A DNA stretch of 64,000 bases from JANXVR01 sp034667405 (GTDB lineage: Bacteria; Actinomycetota; UBA4738; HRBIN12). Below, one piece after another: positions 41,852 through 49,965 of the stretch; the first letter of the stretch is position 1; each line of letters begins with the position of its first letter. Where the stretch lies: NCBI GenBank assembly GCA_034667405.1, contig JAXDJX010000019.1:310001-374000 (forward strand). The letters are read 5' to 3'. Below the pieces are notes generated by a model. The model saw nothing but the letters and a program-made list of their open reading frames with translations. It had not been told where the DNA came from and did no database searches. Made by a program: the position numbers and the translations under genes.

Positions 41852-42853
41852 ATGACCACGCCCACCGAACCCCGCCCCGACCGGAACCTGGCTATGGAAC
41901 TGGTCCGCGTGACCGAGGCCGCCGCACTCGCGTCCGGCCGGTGGGTTGGGCGCGGGGACAAGCTCACCGCGGACGGCGCGGCGGTTGACGCGATGCGCCT
42001 AATGATCGACTCGGTGTCCATGGCCGGCGTCGTGGTGATCGGCGAGGGTGAGAAGGACGAAGCGCCGATGCTCTTCAACGGCGAGGAGGTGGGCAACGGC
42101 GACGGGCCCGCTACAGACGTTGCCGTGGATCCCATCGACGGGACAACACTCACCGCCATCGGCCAGGCGAACGCATTGAGCGTGATCGCCCTGGCAGAGC
42201 GCGGCACGATGTTCTTCCCGGGCGCTGCCGTCTACATGGAGAAGATCGCCGTCGGACCGGCGGGAGTGGACGCCATCGACATCACCGCTCCCCCGGAGGA
42301 GAACGTGAGAAGGGTCGCGAAGGCCAAGGGTGTGAAACCCGAGGAGATCACGGTCACCATCCTGGACCGTCCCCGGCACGCGGAGCTCATCACGGCGGTT
42401 CGTTCCGTAGGGGCGCGGGTGTTCCTGATCCGCGACGGCGATGTGGCCGGGGCGATCGCCGCGGCCATGCCCCGGACCGAGGTCGACCTGTTGATCGGCG
42501 TCGGCGGAACGCCCGAAGGCGTGATCTCCGCCGCTGCGCTGAAATGCCTGGGCGGGGCGATCCAAGGCCGGTTGGCACCACGCGACGACGCCGAACGGCA
42601 GTCCCTCATCGACGATGGGTTCGACCTCGACGCGATCCTCACCACCGATGACCTGGTGAGTGGTGACGACGTGTTCTTCGCCGCCTCCGGGATCACGGGC
42701 GGTTACCTGCTCCGCGGAGTGAAGTACTGGCCCGACGGCGCGACGACGTACTCGATGGTCATGCGTTCGCGCTCGGGAACCCTTCGTTACATCGAGGCCG
42801 AACACCGCTTCGAGAAGCTCGAACGCTTTTCCCCCATCGCCTACCGCCGCTAG
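41852..42853 (+). CDS. glpX: Class II fructose-1,6-bisphosphatase (GlpX)
   Basis: 333 residues. Gluconeogenic enzyme hydrolysing fructose-1,6-bisphosphate. GlpX features: VIGEGEKDEAPML and VDPIDGTTLTAIG, which form the metal/phosphate site of the lithium-sensitive phosphatase fold, and GVGGTPEGVISAAALKCLGG. Class II is the usual form in actinobacteria. ATG 41852 begins 1 base after the epimerase stop. The 3' end is overlapped by the convergent znuB frame for 95 bases. Confidence 0.95.
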   Translation: MTTPTEPRPDRNLAMELVRVTEAAALASGRWVGRGDKLTADGAAVDAMRLMIDSVSMAGVVVIGEGEKDEAPMLFNGEEVGNGDGPATDVAVDPIDGTTLTAIGQANALSVIALAERGTMFFPGAAVYMEKIAVGPAGVDAIDITAPPEENVRRVAKAKGVKPEEITVTILDRPRHAELITAVRSVGARVFLIRDGDVAGAIAAAMPRTEVDLLIGVGGTPEGVISAAALKCLGGAIQGRLAPRDDAERQSLIDDGFDLDAILTTDDLVSGDDVFFAASGITGGYLLRGVKYWPDGATTYSMVMRSRSGTLRYIEAEHRFEKLERFSPIAYRR

Positions 42854-43649
42854 CGCGCCCGCCTATCCGGGCAGCCACGTAGATGGTGAAACTGATCCCG
42901 CTGATGAACGAGCTGGTGGGGTACGGCTTCAGCAGCGACAGGAGGATCCCGCCCTCCGTGGCGATAAGCGCGATGCCGATGCTCATGAGGAGCGCCAGGG
43001 CGGGCCGGGCGGTCAAGCGTGTCGCGGCTGCGGCCGGCGTGATGACCAACGTCAGGACCAGCAGCACCCCCACTACCTGGATCGCTTCCGCCGTGGTGAG
43101 CGCGACCAGCAACAACAAGAGCACGGACACCAGACGAAGTGACACCCCGCGCGCCTCAGCTCCCTCCGGATCGACGCTTGCGAACAACAGCGGCCGGTAC
43201 ATGAGGCACAGGGAAACCAGCACGACGATCGCCACGATGACCAGCAGCTCGAGCTGCGCATCGCTCACGCCCACGATGCTGCCGAAGAGCAGACTGGTCG
43301 CCTGCGTCGCATACCCCTTGTACATAGAGAGGAGGAATACACCGACCCCCAAGCCGAACGCCAAGAACGAGCCGATCGCCGCGTCACGTTCCCGGCCCCC
43401 AACGGTCAACACGCCGAGGATCGCGCCCACCGCGAGGGAACCCACCAGGAGGCCCGTGATCGGGTTGGCGCCCAGCACGAGAGCTGCGGCGGCCCCCGTG
43501 AACCCGAGCTCTGAGACCGCATGAACGGCGAAGCTCATGCCGCGTACTACGACGAAGAACCCCACAGCGCCGGACACCACAGCGATCACCACCCCCGCCA
43601 GCAGAGCCGTGTGGATGAAGTGCTGACCCAGCAGCTCGGAGAAGCTCAT
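42759..43649 (-). CDS. znuB: Zinc-type metal ABC transporter permease
   Basis: 296 residues of the ABC-3 family (ZnuB/MntB/TroC). Seven to eight membrane helices, with FVVVRGMSFAVHAVSELGFTGAA near the N-terminus, VGVLLVLTLVITPAAAATRL and a final helix. The last 30 residues (RASGGRRWGKSVR...) run past the normal family end and into the 3' end of glpX for 95 bases, an unusual convergent overlap. Start ATG 43649 overlaps the ATPase stop (ATGA). Confidence 0.9.
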   Translation of the reverse strand: MSFSELLGQHFIHTALLAGVVIAVVSGAVGFFVVVRGMSFAVHAVSELGFTGAAAALVLGANPITGLLVGSLAVGAILGVLTVGGRERDAAIGSFLAFGLGVGVFLLSMYKGYATQATSLLFGSIVGVSDAQLELLVIVAIVVLVSLCLMYRPLLFASVDPEGAEARGVSLRLVSVLLLLLVALTTAEAIQVVGVLLVLTLVITPAAAATRLTARPALALLMSIGIALIATEGGILLSLLKPYPTSSFISGISFTIYVAARIGGRASGGRRWGKSVRASRSGVRPRCNEGFPSANA

Positions 43650-44488
43650 GAGCCGGTTCTGAACGGGTCATGTTCGTGGGCGTGGCCGGCGCTACCCAGC
43701 GCGGAGTCGGGTTCGTCGGGCGCGCCCACCACGATGATCCGACCGCGGACGCGAAGGACATCGACCGGCGTCCCATAGAGGCGCGAAAGCGTTTCGGTCG
43801 TCAACACCCGGTCGGGCGTCCCCACCGCCCATGAGTCGGGCGCCAGGTAGAGCACTCGATCAACGACCGGAAGGATGGGATTGATCTCGTGGGTCACGAA
43901 GATGACCCCCGTCCTTCTGTCGGCGCGGCGCGTGTCCAGGAGGGTCACGATAGCGCGCTGATAGCCGAGATCGAGCGACAGGAGCGGTTCGTCGCACAAC
44001 AGGATCGCCGGGTCTGAGACCAAGGCCTGAGCGACCCGGAGCCGTTGCCGCTCGCCGCCCGAGAGCAATCCCAGGGGCTTATCCGCGTAGGACTCGGCGC
44101 GCACGGTCGTGATCATCGATCCGACCAGCGACCGCCGCACGGAGGAAGCGCGCCGCAGACCCCATCGATGCCCATCCAGGCCGAGGGCGACGAGGTCACG
44201 ACCTCGCAGCGGAAGGCCGGAGTCGAAGGCGCGCTGTTGAGGGATGTACCCGACGGCGGAACTCCCCCGACGGGGCGGTTGTCCGAGCACTTCGACCACT
44301 CCCTCACTGAGTTTCGTGAGTCCGAGCAATACCCGGAGCAGCGAGGTCTTGCCGACCCCGTTGGGTCCGAGCACGGCAAGGAACTCTCCCGGAGCCACAG
44401 ACAGGTCGAGCGTCTCCCACAAGGTCCGGTCGCCGTACCGAAGGGAGCCCCCGCGGATCTCTACGACACTTCGTGAGTCGTTGGTCAT
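43646..44488 (-). CDS. znuC: Zinc-type metal ABC transporter ATPase
   Basis: 280 residues. Walker A LGPNGVGKTSLL, Q-loop GYIPQQRAFD, signature LSGGERQRL, Walker B AILLCDEPLLSLD and the switch histidine FVTHE are all present. The C-terminal tail adds a His-rich AGHAHEHD, a possible metal-binding patch. Drives uptake with the permease and binding protein. ATGA overlaps on both sides couple its translation. Confidence 0.92.
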   Translation of the reverse strand: MTNDSRSVVEIRGGSLRYGDRTLWETLDLSVAPGEFLAVLGPNGVGKTSLLRVLLGLTKLSEGVVEVLGQPPRRGSSAVGYIPQQRAFDSGLPLRGRDLVALGLDGHRWGLRRASSVRRSLVGSMITTVRAESYADKPLGLLSGGERQRLRVAQALVSDPAILLCDEPLLSLDLGYQRAIVTLLDTRRADRRTGVIFVTHEINPILPVVDRVLYLAPDSWAVGTPDRVLTTETLSRLYGTPVDVLRVRGRIIVVGAPDEPDSALGSAGHAHEHDPFRTGS

Positions 44489-45390
44489 CGACCCAGCGCA
44501 GTCGCGAGGGCTCGGATCTGTCCGAGCTGCCAGTTCTGGAACGACATCCCCGGTGGAAGCGTCTCCGTCACCGGAACGACCGGGATCGCATTCTGGCGCG
44601 CGAGCTGGAGGAGGTGCTCGGTGATCGGCGAAGTTGCCTGGCTGTTGTAGAGGAACACCGCGATCTGCTTCCCCGTGAGGAGCGCCGCCATCTCGGCGAC
44701 CGCTTGGGGCGTGGGCTCGCTCCCCGCCTCGATCGCCAGCGCGAAGGATCCCGGAGTCCTCACCGCCAGCCCCGTCGCTTCCAAGAGGTACCCGGGGACC
44801 GGCTCCGTATAGGCGACCGGTGCCCCTGCATCGTTCCTCTTGATCTGCGCGATGGCGACATCAAGCGGACTCAAGGAGGCGTCGAAGGCCTCGAGTCGGG
44901 TCTGGAAGTACGAGCGATCAAGCGGGCGCAGAGCGCTGAGACCATCGGCGATCGCTGCGGCGACCTCCGGGATCCGCGGGAGGTCATACCAGAGGTGGGG
45001 GTTGGCTCCTTCCGACGTGACGTTGAGCACGTCAGCGACCGTGATAACGGTTCTGCTCGGATCGGGGGAAGCCTCGAGGAGCCTCTGCATGAACGCGTCG
45101 TAGCCGAGACCGTTCTCGACAGCGAGTTCGGACCCGGCGACCGCAGCACCTGTCGCTGTGCCCGGTTCGAAGAGGTGCGGATCGGCGTTCGGATCCGAAA
45201 GGATCGAGGTAACCGTGACACGTGAGCCGCCGATCTGCGTCACGATGTCGCCGTAGAAATTCTCCGCGGCTACGACCCGCACGGGTCCGCCGGGCGTTCC
45301 GCCCCCCTCCCCGGAACCTGCAGCCGCGCAACCGGCCAAGGTGAACGTCGCGAACAGGACCGGCGTCATCGCTAACCATCGTTTTCTCAT
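44485..45390 (-). CDS. znuA: Zinc-type metal ABC transporter substrate-binding lipoprotein
   Basis: 301 residues of cluster 9 solute-binding proteins. Lipoprotein signal with lipobox LAGC (FATFTLAGCAAAG). Metal-binding residues appear as DPHLFEP (about residue 70), the ANPHLWYD histidine (about 130) and later acids; a long His-rich loop typical of E. coli ZnuA is absent. Zinc is the likely cargo, manganese not excluded. ATG 45390 chosen for the signal sequence. Divergent from the ArsR/SmtB-family regulator. Confidence 0.88.
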   Translation of the reverse strand: MRKRWLAMTPVLFATFTLAGCAAAGSGEGGGTPGGPVRVVAAENFYGDIVTQIGGSRVTVTSILSDPNADPHLFEPGTATGAAVAGSELAVENGLGYDAFMQRLLEASPDPSRTVITVADVLNVTSEGANPHLWYDLPRIPEVAAAIADGLSALRPLDRSYFQTRLEAFDASLSPLDVAIAQIKRNDAGAPVAYTEPVPGYLLEATGLAVRTPGSFALAIEAGSEPTPQAVAEMAALLTGKQIAVFLYNSQATSPITEHLLQLARQNAIPVVPVTETLPPGMSFQNWQLGQIRALATALGR

Positions 45391-45414
45391 GGGGCCATGC
45401 AAGCGGGTGGGAGA

Positions 45415-45446
45415 GATATTGTCTAAGACGCATGTCTGCATATCTG
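45415..45446. promoter_or_regulatory. Divergent promoter/operator region between znuA and the ArsR-type regulator
   Basis: AT-rich island with several short repeats: GTCT-A-AGAC (45421-45429), AGAC-GCAT-GTCT (45426-45437) and a tandem GCATGTCT/GCATATCT (45430-45445, 7 of 8 identical). TTGTCT (45419-45424) and TATCTG (45441-45446), 16 bases apart, could be the regulator's promoter; AATATC on the minus strand may serve znuA. Likely binding site of the adjacent regulator. Confidence 0.5.
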
Positions 45447-45460
45447 CGCGAGAGGATGGG

Positions 45461-45805
45461 ATGGAGCAAGTCCGAGGATTCCACGGTGATGAGGTGCTCC
45501 CGGTACCGCACCCCGCCCTAGACGGTTACGAGGCGGCCGGACAACTCCTGCGTGCGCTCACCGCGCCGATCCGACTCGCGGTCATCGAACTGCTGGCGGA
45601 TCACGCGTACTGCGTGCACGAGCTGGTGGACGCGCTCGATGTTCCCCAGCCCCTGGTGAGCCAGCATCTGCGGGTGCTCAGAGGGGCTGGATTGGTCCGA
45701 ACGACGCGTCGGGGGCGTGAGATCGCCTATCAGCTGACGGACACGCATGTCGCTCACATCGTGCGTGATGCCGTCGCGCATGCCGGCGAAGTACCGAACC
45801 CCTAA
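45461..45805 (+). CDS. ArsR/SmtB-family metal-sensing repressor with alpha-5 zinc site
   Basis: 114 residues. Winged helix with the recognition helix QPLVSQHLRVLRGAGLV. The C-terminal helix carries D94-x-H96-x10-H107-x2-E110, exactly the alpha-5 metal site spacing of SmtB and CzrA zinc sensors. The DNA-binding alpha-3 region has AYCVHEL (C51, H53), a partial second site. ATG 45461 follows GAGAGGATGGG. Its divergent neighbour is a zinc importer, although known alpha-5 sensors release DNA when zinc is plentiful. Confidence 0.9.
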   Translation: MEQVRGFHGDEVLPVPHPALDGYEAAGQLLRALTAPIRLAVIELLADHAYCVHELVDALDVPQPLVSQHLRVLRGAGLVRTTRRGREIAYQLTDTHVAHIVRDAVAHAGEVPNP

Positions 45806-45834
45806 CGGCGACATCGCCCCGGTACTCGGGCGGT

Positions 45835-46053
45835 CTATGCCTGGTCGGGGAGGGCGTAGACGCCCTTAGGGAGCTTGGCCACACGGCCGTCCTTGGCGAG
45901 TTGACCGAGTGCGGCCAGCAGGTGGGTCCGGATGTCCGGCTGTGTGAACGGGTCGAGATGACCTCTGCGCAGCGCCAGATCTTGGATCACCGTCCAGTGC
46001 AGCGGGGACCGCTCCTCTTCGAGCACCGCCAGCGCAGCCTGCGGGAAGTCCAT
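45835..46053 (-). CDS. Stand-alone HARE-HTH domain protein
   Basis: 72 residues consisting of one HARE-HTH winged helix: ALAVLEEERSPLHWTVIQDLALRRGHL, a second helix DIRTHLLAALGQLAKDG and the closing strand VAKLPKGVYAL. This domain is found in RNA polymerase delta subunit, ASXL proteins and restriction endonucleases, usually fused to other parts. The ATG shares one base with the stop of the upstream LLM oxidoreductase (TGATG), so both are translated together. Probable DNA-binding protein. Confidence 0.7.
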   Translation of the reverse strand: MDFPQAALAVLEEERSPLHWTVIQDLALRRGHLDPFTQPDIRTHLLAALGQLAKDGRVAKLPKGVYALPDQA

Positions 46054-47063
46054 CACGCGCCCCTTCGCAAGGGCGCCACGACCAGTTCCGCGAACATCTC
46101 CACCTGCTCGGGTTCCACCACCGCGAACGGAAGGACCCACGGCGAGAGCACGATCTCCTCGACGCCGAGCGACTCGAACGCGCGGATGCGCTCGATGATC
46201 TGATCCGGCGAACCGGAGAGCGTGTCCGCCCGCCAGCTCTCCCAGGTTTCACCGTCCATAGCCCCGCCGGGGAACGAGGTCTTCCCGCGCTCGAAGGCGG
46301 CGCGTGCATCCGACTCGTCGGCGCCGATCGATCCATAGAAGCCGAGACTCAGGTGAAACGTCGCGGGATCACGCCCTAGCGCTTCGCATGCAACGCGAAC
46401 GTCTTCCACCTTGCCCGAGTACGTCTCGGGTGAGACCCGCCACACCAGGTTCCAGCCCGCCGCGTAGGTGGCCGCGAGGCGCAGGAGGCGCGGCCCGCCC
46501 TTCCCTCCGACGAACACCGGGATGGGACGCTGCACGGATGGCGGGAGCATCGGGGCGTCGCGGAGCTTGACCGACGGTCCATCGAACGTCACCGGGCCGC
46601 TCGCTCCACCGAATGCCTGGAGCACCTGCAACGTCTCCTCGAGTGCCTCGAAGCGCTCCCCCACCGAGCCGAACTCGAACCCGAACGCGTCGAACTCTTC
46701 TCGGCTCCAGCCGGCGCCGACCCCCAGATCGAGGCGGCCGCTGCTGATGGCGTCCACGGTCACGGCCATCTTCGCGAGCATCCCCGGGTCGCGGAACGGT
46801 GAGCAGAGGACCAACGTCCCCACGCGGACCCGTTCGGTGGTGGCCGCCACGGCCGCTAGGAGCGTCATCGCCTCGAGCGAGGCGATGGGCGCAGGATCCG
46901 CCCCGTATCGAGCGAACGAGTAGAAGAGGTGATCGGAAACCCAGACAGAGTCGAACCCGAGCGCCTCCGCGCGCTTCGCCCACGTCGACACCAGGTCGAA
47001 GTCCATCTGCTCGCCCGCAGGCGCGGAGAAACCGTAATGCGGCAGGGCCAGACCGAATCGCAT
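46053..47063 (-). CDS. LLM-class (F420-dependent type) oxidoreductase
   Basis: 336-residue luciferase-like barrel. FGLALPHYG at the N-terminus, FDSVWVSDHLFY, VGTLVLCSPFRDPGMLAKM and the phosphate-binding DLGVGAGWSREEFDAFGF are characteristic of F420-dependent members, although FMN use cannot be excluded. Substrate unknown. ATG 47063 has TATCCT exactly 6 bases upstream (47070-47075), a leaderless promoter. Confidence 0.87.
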   Translation of the reverse strand: MRFGLALPHYGFSAPAGEQMDFDLVSTWAKRAEALGFDSVWVSDHLFYSFARYGADPAPIASLEAMTLLAAVAATTERVRVGTLVLCSPFRDPGMLAKMAVTVDAISSGRLDLGVGAGWSREEFDAFGFEFGSVGERFEALEETLQVLQAFGGASGPVTFDGPSVKLRDAPMLPPSVQRPIPVFVGGKGGPRLLRLAATYAAGWNLVWRVSPETYSGKVEDVRVACEALGRDPATFHLSLGFYGSIGADESDARAAFERGKTSFPGGAMDGETWESWRADTLSGSPDQIIERIRAFESLGVEEIVLSPWVLPFAVVEPEQVEMFAELVVAPLRRGA

Positions 47064-47069
47064 GCGGCA

Positions 47070-47075
47070 AGGATA
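47070..47075 (-). promoter_or_regulatory. -10 box of leaderless LLM oxidoreductase promoter
   Basis: TATCCT on the minus strand, 6 bases before ATG 47063, in the 34-bp gap after the anti-sigma gene. Confidence 0.5.
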
Positions 47076-47097
47076 CGGAACCGGACCGACGCGCCTG

Positions 47098-47886
47098 CTA
47101 CGGAGAGGGAGTCGGGCTCTGAAGGACGCGCGCCGTGAGCCCCCCACGCAGGAGGACGGTTCCTCGCGAATCACGAACCACAACGTGATCGAAGAACGAC
47201 AGGTCGGCATCGAGCTGCGAGGCCACGGTGGCCCCGCCGCCGGAATCCAACTTCCCGATGCTCCCGATGATGACCTTGCGACGTGGCCCGGCCAGCGCCA
47301 CTTCCAACGGCAGGCGCCTGGGATCCACCCGGAGCCCCGAGACGGTCACGATCGACATGTCCTGGGAATCCGGAGCGAGCAGGGTCAACGCCTGCCCGCT
47401 CGCCGCCCCGCTCCCGACGGGTGAAAGCTCACCCATCTCCACGCTGTTCTTAGGACTGAACTCCACGTTCAGAAGGAGTTGGCGGAACGCCTCGAGCCGG
47501 CTGTTGTTCGAGACCCCGATCCTGATGGCTTGATCGTGGAACCGTGCAGCACGTCCTGCCATGACCGCCCCGAACCCCAGGCCGGCCACCGCCATCATCG
47601 CCGCAACCGTGGCTGCGACCATCATCCGTCCGCGGCGGTGGGCAACGGGTACGTGAGCGGCGGCGGCGTGCCGCACGGCCATCACCACATGATCTTCCAG
47701 CTCGGGGGGCGGATCGGCGGCCGCGAGCGTATAGACCAGCGAACCGGCCGCGGCGTCGAGCTCCCGGACCTCCTTGCGACACGCGGCGCACCACGCGACA
47801 TGCCGGTCAACCCCGGCCGCGTCCTTGGTGGGAAGCATGCCCAGACTTCGTTCGACCAGCAGGGAGCGTACTTCGGCGCAGGTCAC
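47098..47886 (-). CDS. RskA-type zinc-finger anti-sigma factor
   Basis: 262 residues. N-terminal anti-sigma domain with the ZAS zinc motif DRHVAWCAACRKE (H-x3-C-x2-C, about 28-35), a single membrane helix (about 88-112) and an extracytoplasmic RskA domain of about 140 residues. Holds the cognate ECF sigma factor at the membrane; release would follow regulated proteolysis. GTG 47886 overlaps the sigma gene stop (GTGA). Confidence 0.88.
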   Translation of the reverse strand: MTCAEVRSLLVERSLGMLPTKDAAGVDRHVAWCAACRKEVRELDAAAGSLVYTLAAADPPPELEDHVVMAVRHAAAAHVPVAHRRGRMMVAATVAAMMAVAGLGFGAVMAGRAARFHDQAIRIGVSNNSRLEAFRQLLLNVEFSPKNSVEMGELSPVGSGAASGQALTLLAPDSQDMSIVTVSGLRVDPRRLPLEVALAGPRRKVIIGSIGKLDSGGGATVASQLDADLSFFDHVVVRDSRGTVLLRGGLTARVLQSPTPSP

Positions 47887-48443
47887 CGTTCTTTGCCCTC
47901 GTTCGCTTTGCGGATCTTGATGAGCGCGGTGCGCAGGCGGGTCTTCACAGTGCCCAAGGGGATGTGGTCCTCCTCGGAGATCTCGCGGGCGGTGAGGCCG
48001 CGGAAGTAGGCGCGGATGATGAGACGGCGTTCGGACTCAGAGAGCGAGGTGAGCGCCCGGATCGCCGCGTCATGCTCGATGAACGCCCGCTCTTCGTCGA
48101 CGGCCTCGTGTTCGGGCACCTGGTCGACGAGCACCAAGGTTGGGCGCGTGATGCCGGTATCGCGGCGGAGCCGGTCCACCGCGAGGTTATGCGCGATCGT
48201 CATGAGCCAGGTTGAGAGGCGTCCACGCGCAGGGTCGAACCGGCTCGCTTTCCGCCACGCGGTGAGGAACACATCCTGCGTCAGCTCCTCCGCGGCTTCG
48301 CGCGTCCCCAGGAGCCGCATCCCCATGGTGAACACCGGCCGACCGAACCGCGCGTACAACGTTCGGATGGCGGCGTCGTCGCCGGCGAGGAGGCCTTCCA
48401 TAAGCTGTTGTTCTTCTTTCGGTAGGAGTGGGCCGTCTGGCAC
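47883..48443 (-). CDS. ECF sigma factor (SigK-like)
   Basis: 186 residues. Sigma-2 region with LYARFGRPVFTMGMRLLGTREAAEELTQDVFLTAWRKA (core binding and -10 recognition) and sigma-4 region with AYFRGLTAREISEEDHIPLGTVKTRL (-35 recognition helix-turn-helix). The pairing with an RskA-type anti-sigma is like mycobacterial SigK/RskA. GTG 48443 chosen because GGAGGGAG lies six bases upstream. Divergent from nfeD; regulon unknown. Confidence 0.9.
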   Translation of the reverse strand: MPDGPLLPKEEQQLMEGLLAGDDAAIRTLYARFGRPVFTMGMRLLGTREAAEELTQDVFLTAWRKASRFDPARGRLSTWLMTIAHNLAVDRLRRDTGITRPTLVLVDQVPEHEAVDEERAFIEHDAAIRALTSLSESERRLIIRAYFRGLTAREISEEDHIPLGTVKTRLRTALIKIRKANEGKER

Positions 48444-48593
48444 TCGGTACTCCCTCCGGTATACGCGGGGCGGGGTCGCCTGAGCTTGCCCGATCACTGA
48501 CCCGTAGATGGTCGCACCGATGCCGCGGCACTGCACGCCATCCCGCATGAAGCGTAGGCTCAGGAACAGGATGCGAACGCGAACACCGGGTGA

Positions 48594-48599
48594 TAGGGT
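48594..48599 (+). promoter_or_regulatory. -10 box of leaderless nfeD promoter
   Basis: TAGGGT, 7 bases before the ATG at 48607, no ribosome-binding site. Between 48444 and 48593 I see only the divergent sigma-factor leader and no other gene. Confidence 0.5.
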
Positions 48600-48606
48600 T
48601 TCGGTT

Positions 48607-49965
48607 ATGAGAAACAGCGGTCTCGCCGGAATTTCCCTTGTCGCGGGGATCCTGGCTGCCGCGCTCGCCGGACGAACGGCCTCCGCCGCAACGGAACCCA
48701 CGCCTACGATCCTCTCGATGCACCTCAGCGGCGTGGTCGACCCCTTCATCGCCGACATGATCCGCGGCGGGATCCAGCAGGCGAACACCGATGGCGACGC
48801 CGCCGTCCTTCTCACGATCGACACGCCGGGCGGTCTCTCGACATCGATGCGGGAGATCACCGAGGCGATCTTGGCCTCGGATGTTCCGGTCATCTGCTAC
48901 GTGGGTCCTGCGGGTGCACGCGCGGCATCGGCCGGGGCCTACATCCTGCTGTCGTGCCCGGTTGCGGCGATGGCTCCGGGGACCAACGTCGGCGCCTCAA
49001 CACCGGTGGGCCTCAGCGGTGGAACCGAAAGCACCAAAGTGGTCCAGGACGCGACGGCCACCATCCGGAGTCTGGCGGAGACCTACGGCCGGAACGCCGA
49101 CCTCGCGGCGACCTTCGTCACGGATTCCAAGAGCATCAGTGCCGAGGCGGCCCTCAAGGGCCAGATCATCGATCGCATCGAACCCACGCAGACCTCGCTC
49201 CTGGCCGACACGTCGGGAACCGACGTCACGCTCGCCGACGGCCGGCCTGTGACCTTCGCGGACCTGAGCGTGGCCACCATCTCCGAGCGCCATCTGGCGC
49301 CGTTGGTAGGCGTGCTCCACGACCTGTTCGATCCCAACCTGGCATTCATCTTCTTCTGGCTGGGGCTCATCCTCATCGTCATCGAGATCATCGTTCCCGG
49401 GCACATCTTCAGCGGCACGGTGGGGACGGTGCTGTTCCTCATCTCCGTGGCATCGTTCGGGTTCCTGCCGATCCGATCGATCGGCGTCGCATTGCTCGTG
49501 GCGTCGGCCATCTTCCTCATCGTCGAGGTGAAGACGCCCACCCACGGGGCGCTCACCGGCGTCGGACTCGCATGCCTCGTAGCGGGCGGGCTCCTTCTGT
49601 ACAACGGATCGGGTGGGGTGCGCGTGTCGCTCGTCGTGCTCATCGCCGTCACCGTCGTGGTGGGCGCATTCTTCGTCTTCCTCATCTCGCGACTGGTGGC
49701 TATGCGGCACATGCCGGCTGCGCTCGCGCCCGGTCAGTCGGTCGTGGGGATGGAAGGCGTCGTCCTCGCGGGAGGCCTGGGGCCCACCGGCGTGGTTCGC
49801 GTGGCCTCCGAGGAATGGAAAGCCACGGCCGTAGGCGCTGTCGCCCCCGGTTCGAAGGTGAAGGTCACCGCGCTCGACGGGCTCGTGCTCACCGTCGAAC
49901 CGGTTCTCGACGAGCACGACCCAGCCGGTGGCGCTCCCCCGGCTCTCGAAGGGAGGAACGTGTGA
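48607..49965 (+). CDS. nfeD: NfeD-type membrane serine protease
   Basis: 452 residues. Signal peptide (about 1-28), a ClpP-like protease domain with the catalytic serine in AGARAASAGAYI and lysine in SAEAALKGQIID, four to five membrane helices (about 240-365) and a C-terminal OB-fold NfeD domain (GMEGVVLAGGLGPTGVVRVASEEW). Works with stomatin-like proteins in membrane protein quality control. Its TGA overlaps the slipin start (GTGA). Confidence 0.92.
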   Translation: MRNSGLAGISLVAGILAAALAGRTASAATEPTPTILSMHLSGVVDPFIADMIRGGIQQANTDGDAAVLLTIDTPGGLSTSMREITEAILASDVPVICYVGPAGARAASAGAYILLSCPVAAMAPGTNVGASTPVGLSGGTESTKVVQDATATIRSLAETYGRNADLAATFVTDSKSISAEAALKGQIIDRIEPTQTSLLADTSGTDVTLADGRPVTFADLSVATISERHLAPLVGVLHDLFDPNLAFIFFWLGLILIVIEIIVPGHIFSGTVGTVLFLISVASFGFLPIRSIGVALLVASAIFLIVEVKTPTHGALTGVGLACLVAGGLLLYNGSGGVRVSLVVLIAVTVVVGAFFVFLISRLVAMRHMPAALAPGQSVVGMEGVVLAGGLGPTGVVRVASEEWKATAVGAVAPGSKVKVTALDGLVLTVEPVLDEHDPAGGAPPALEGRNV

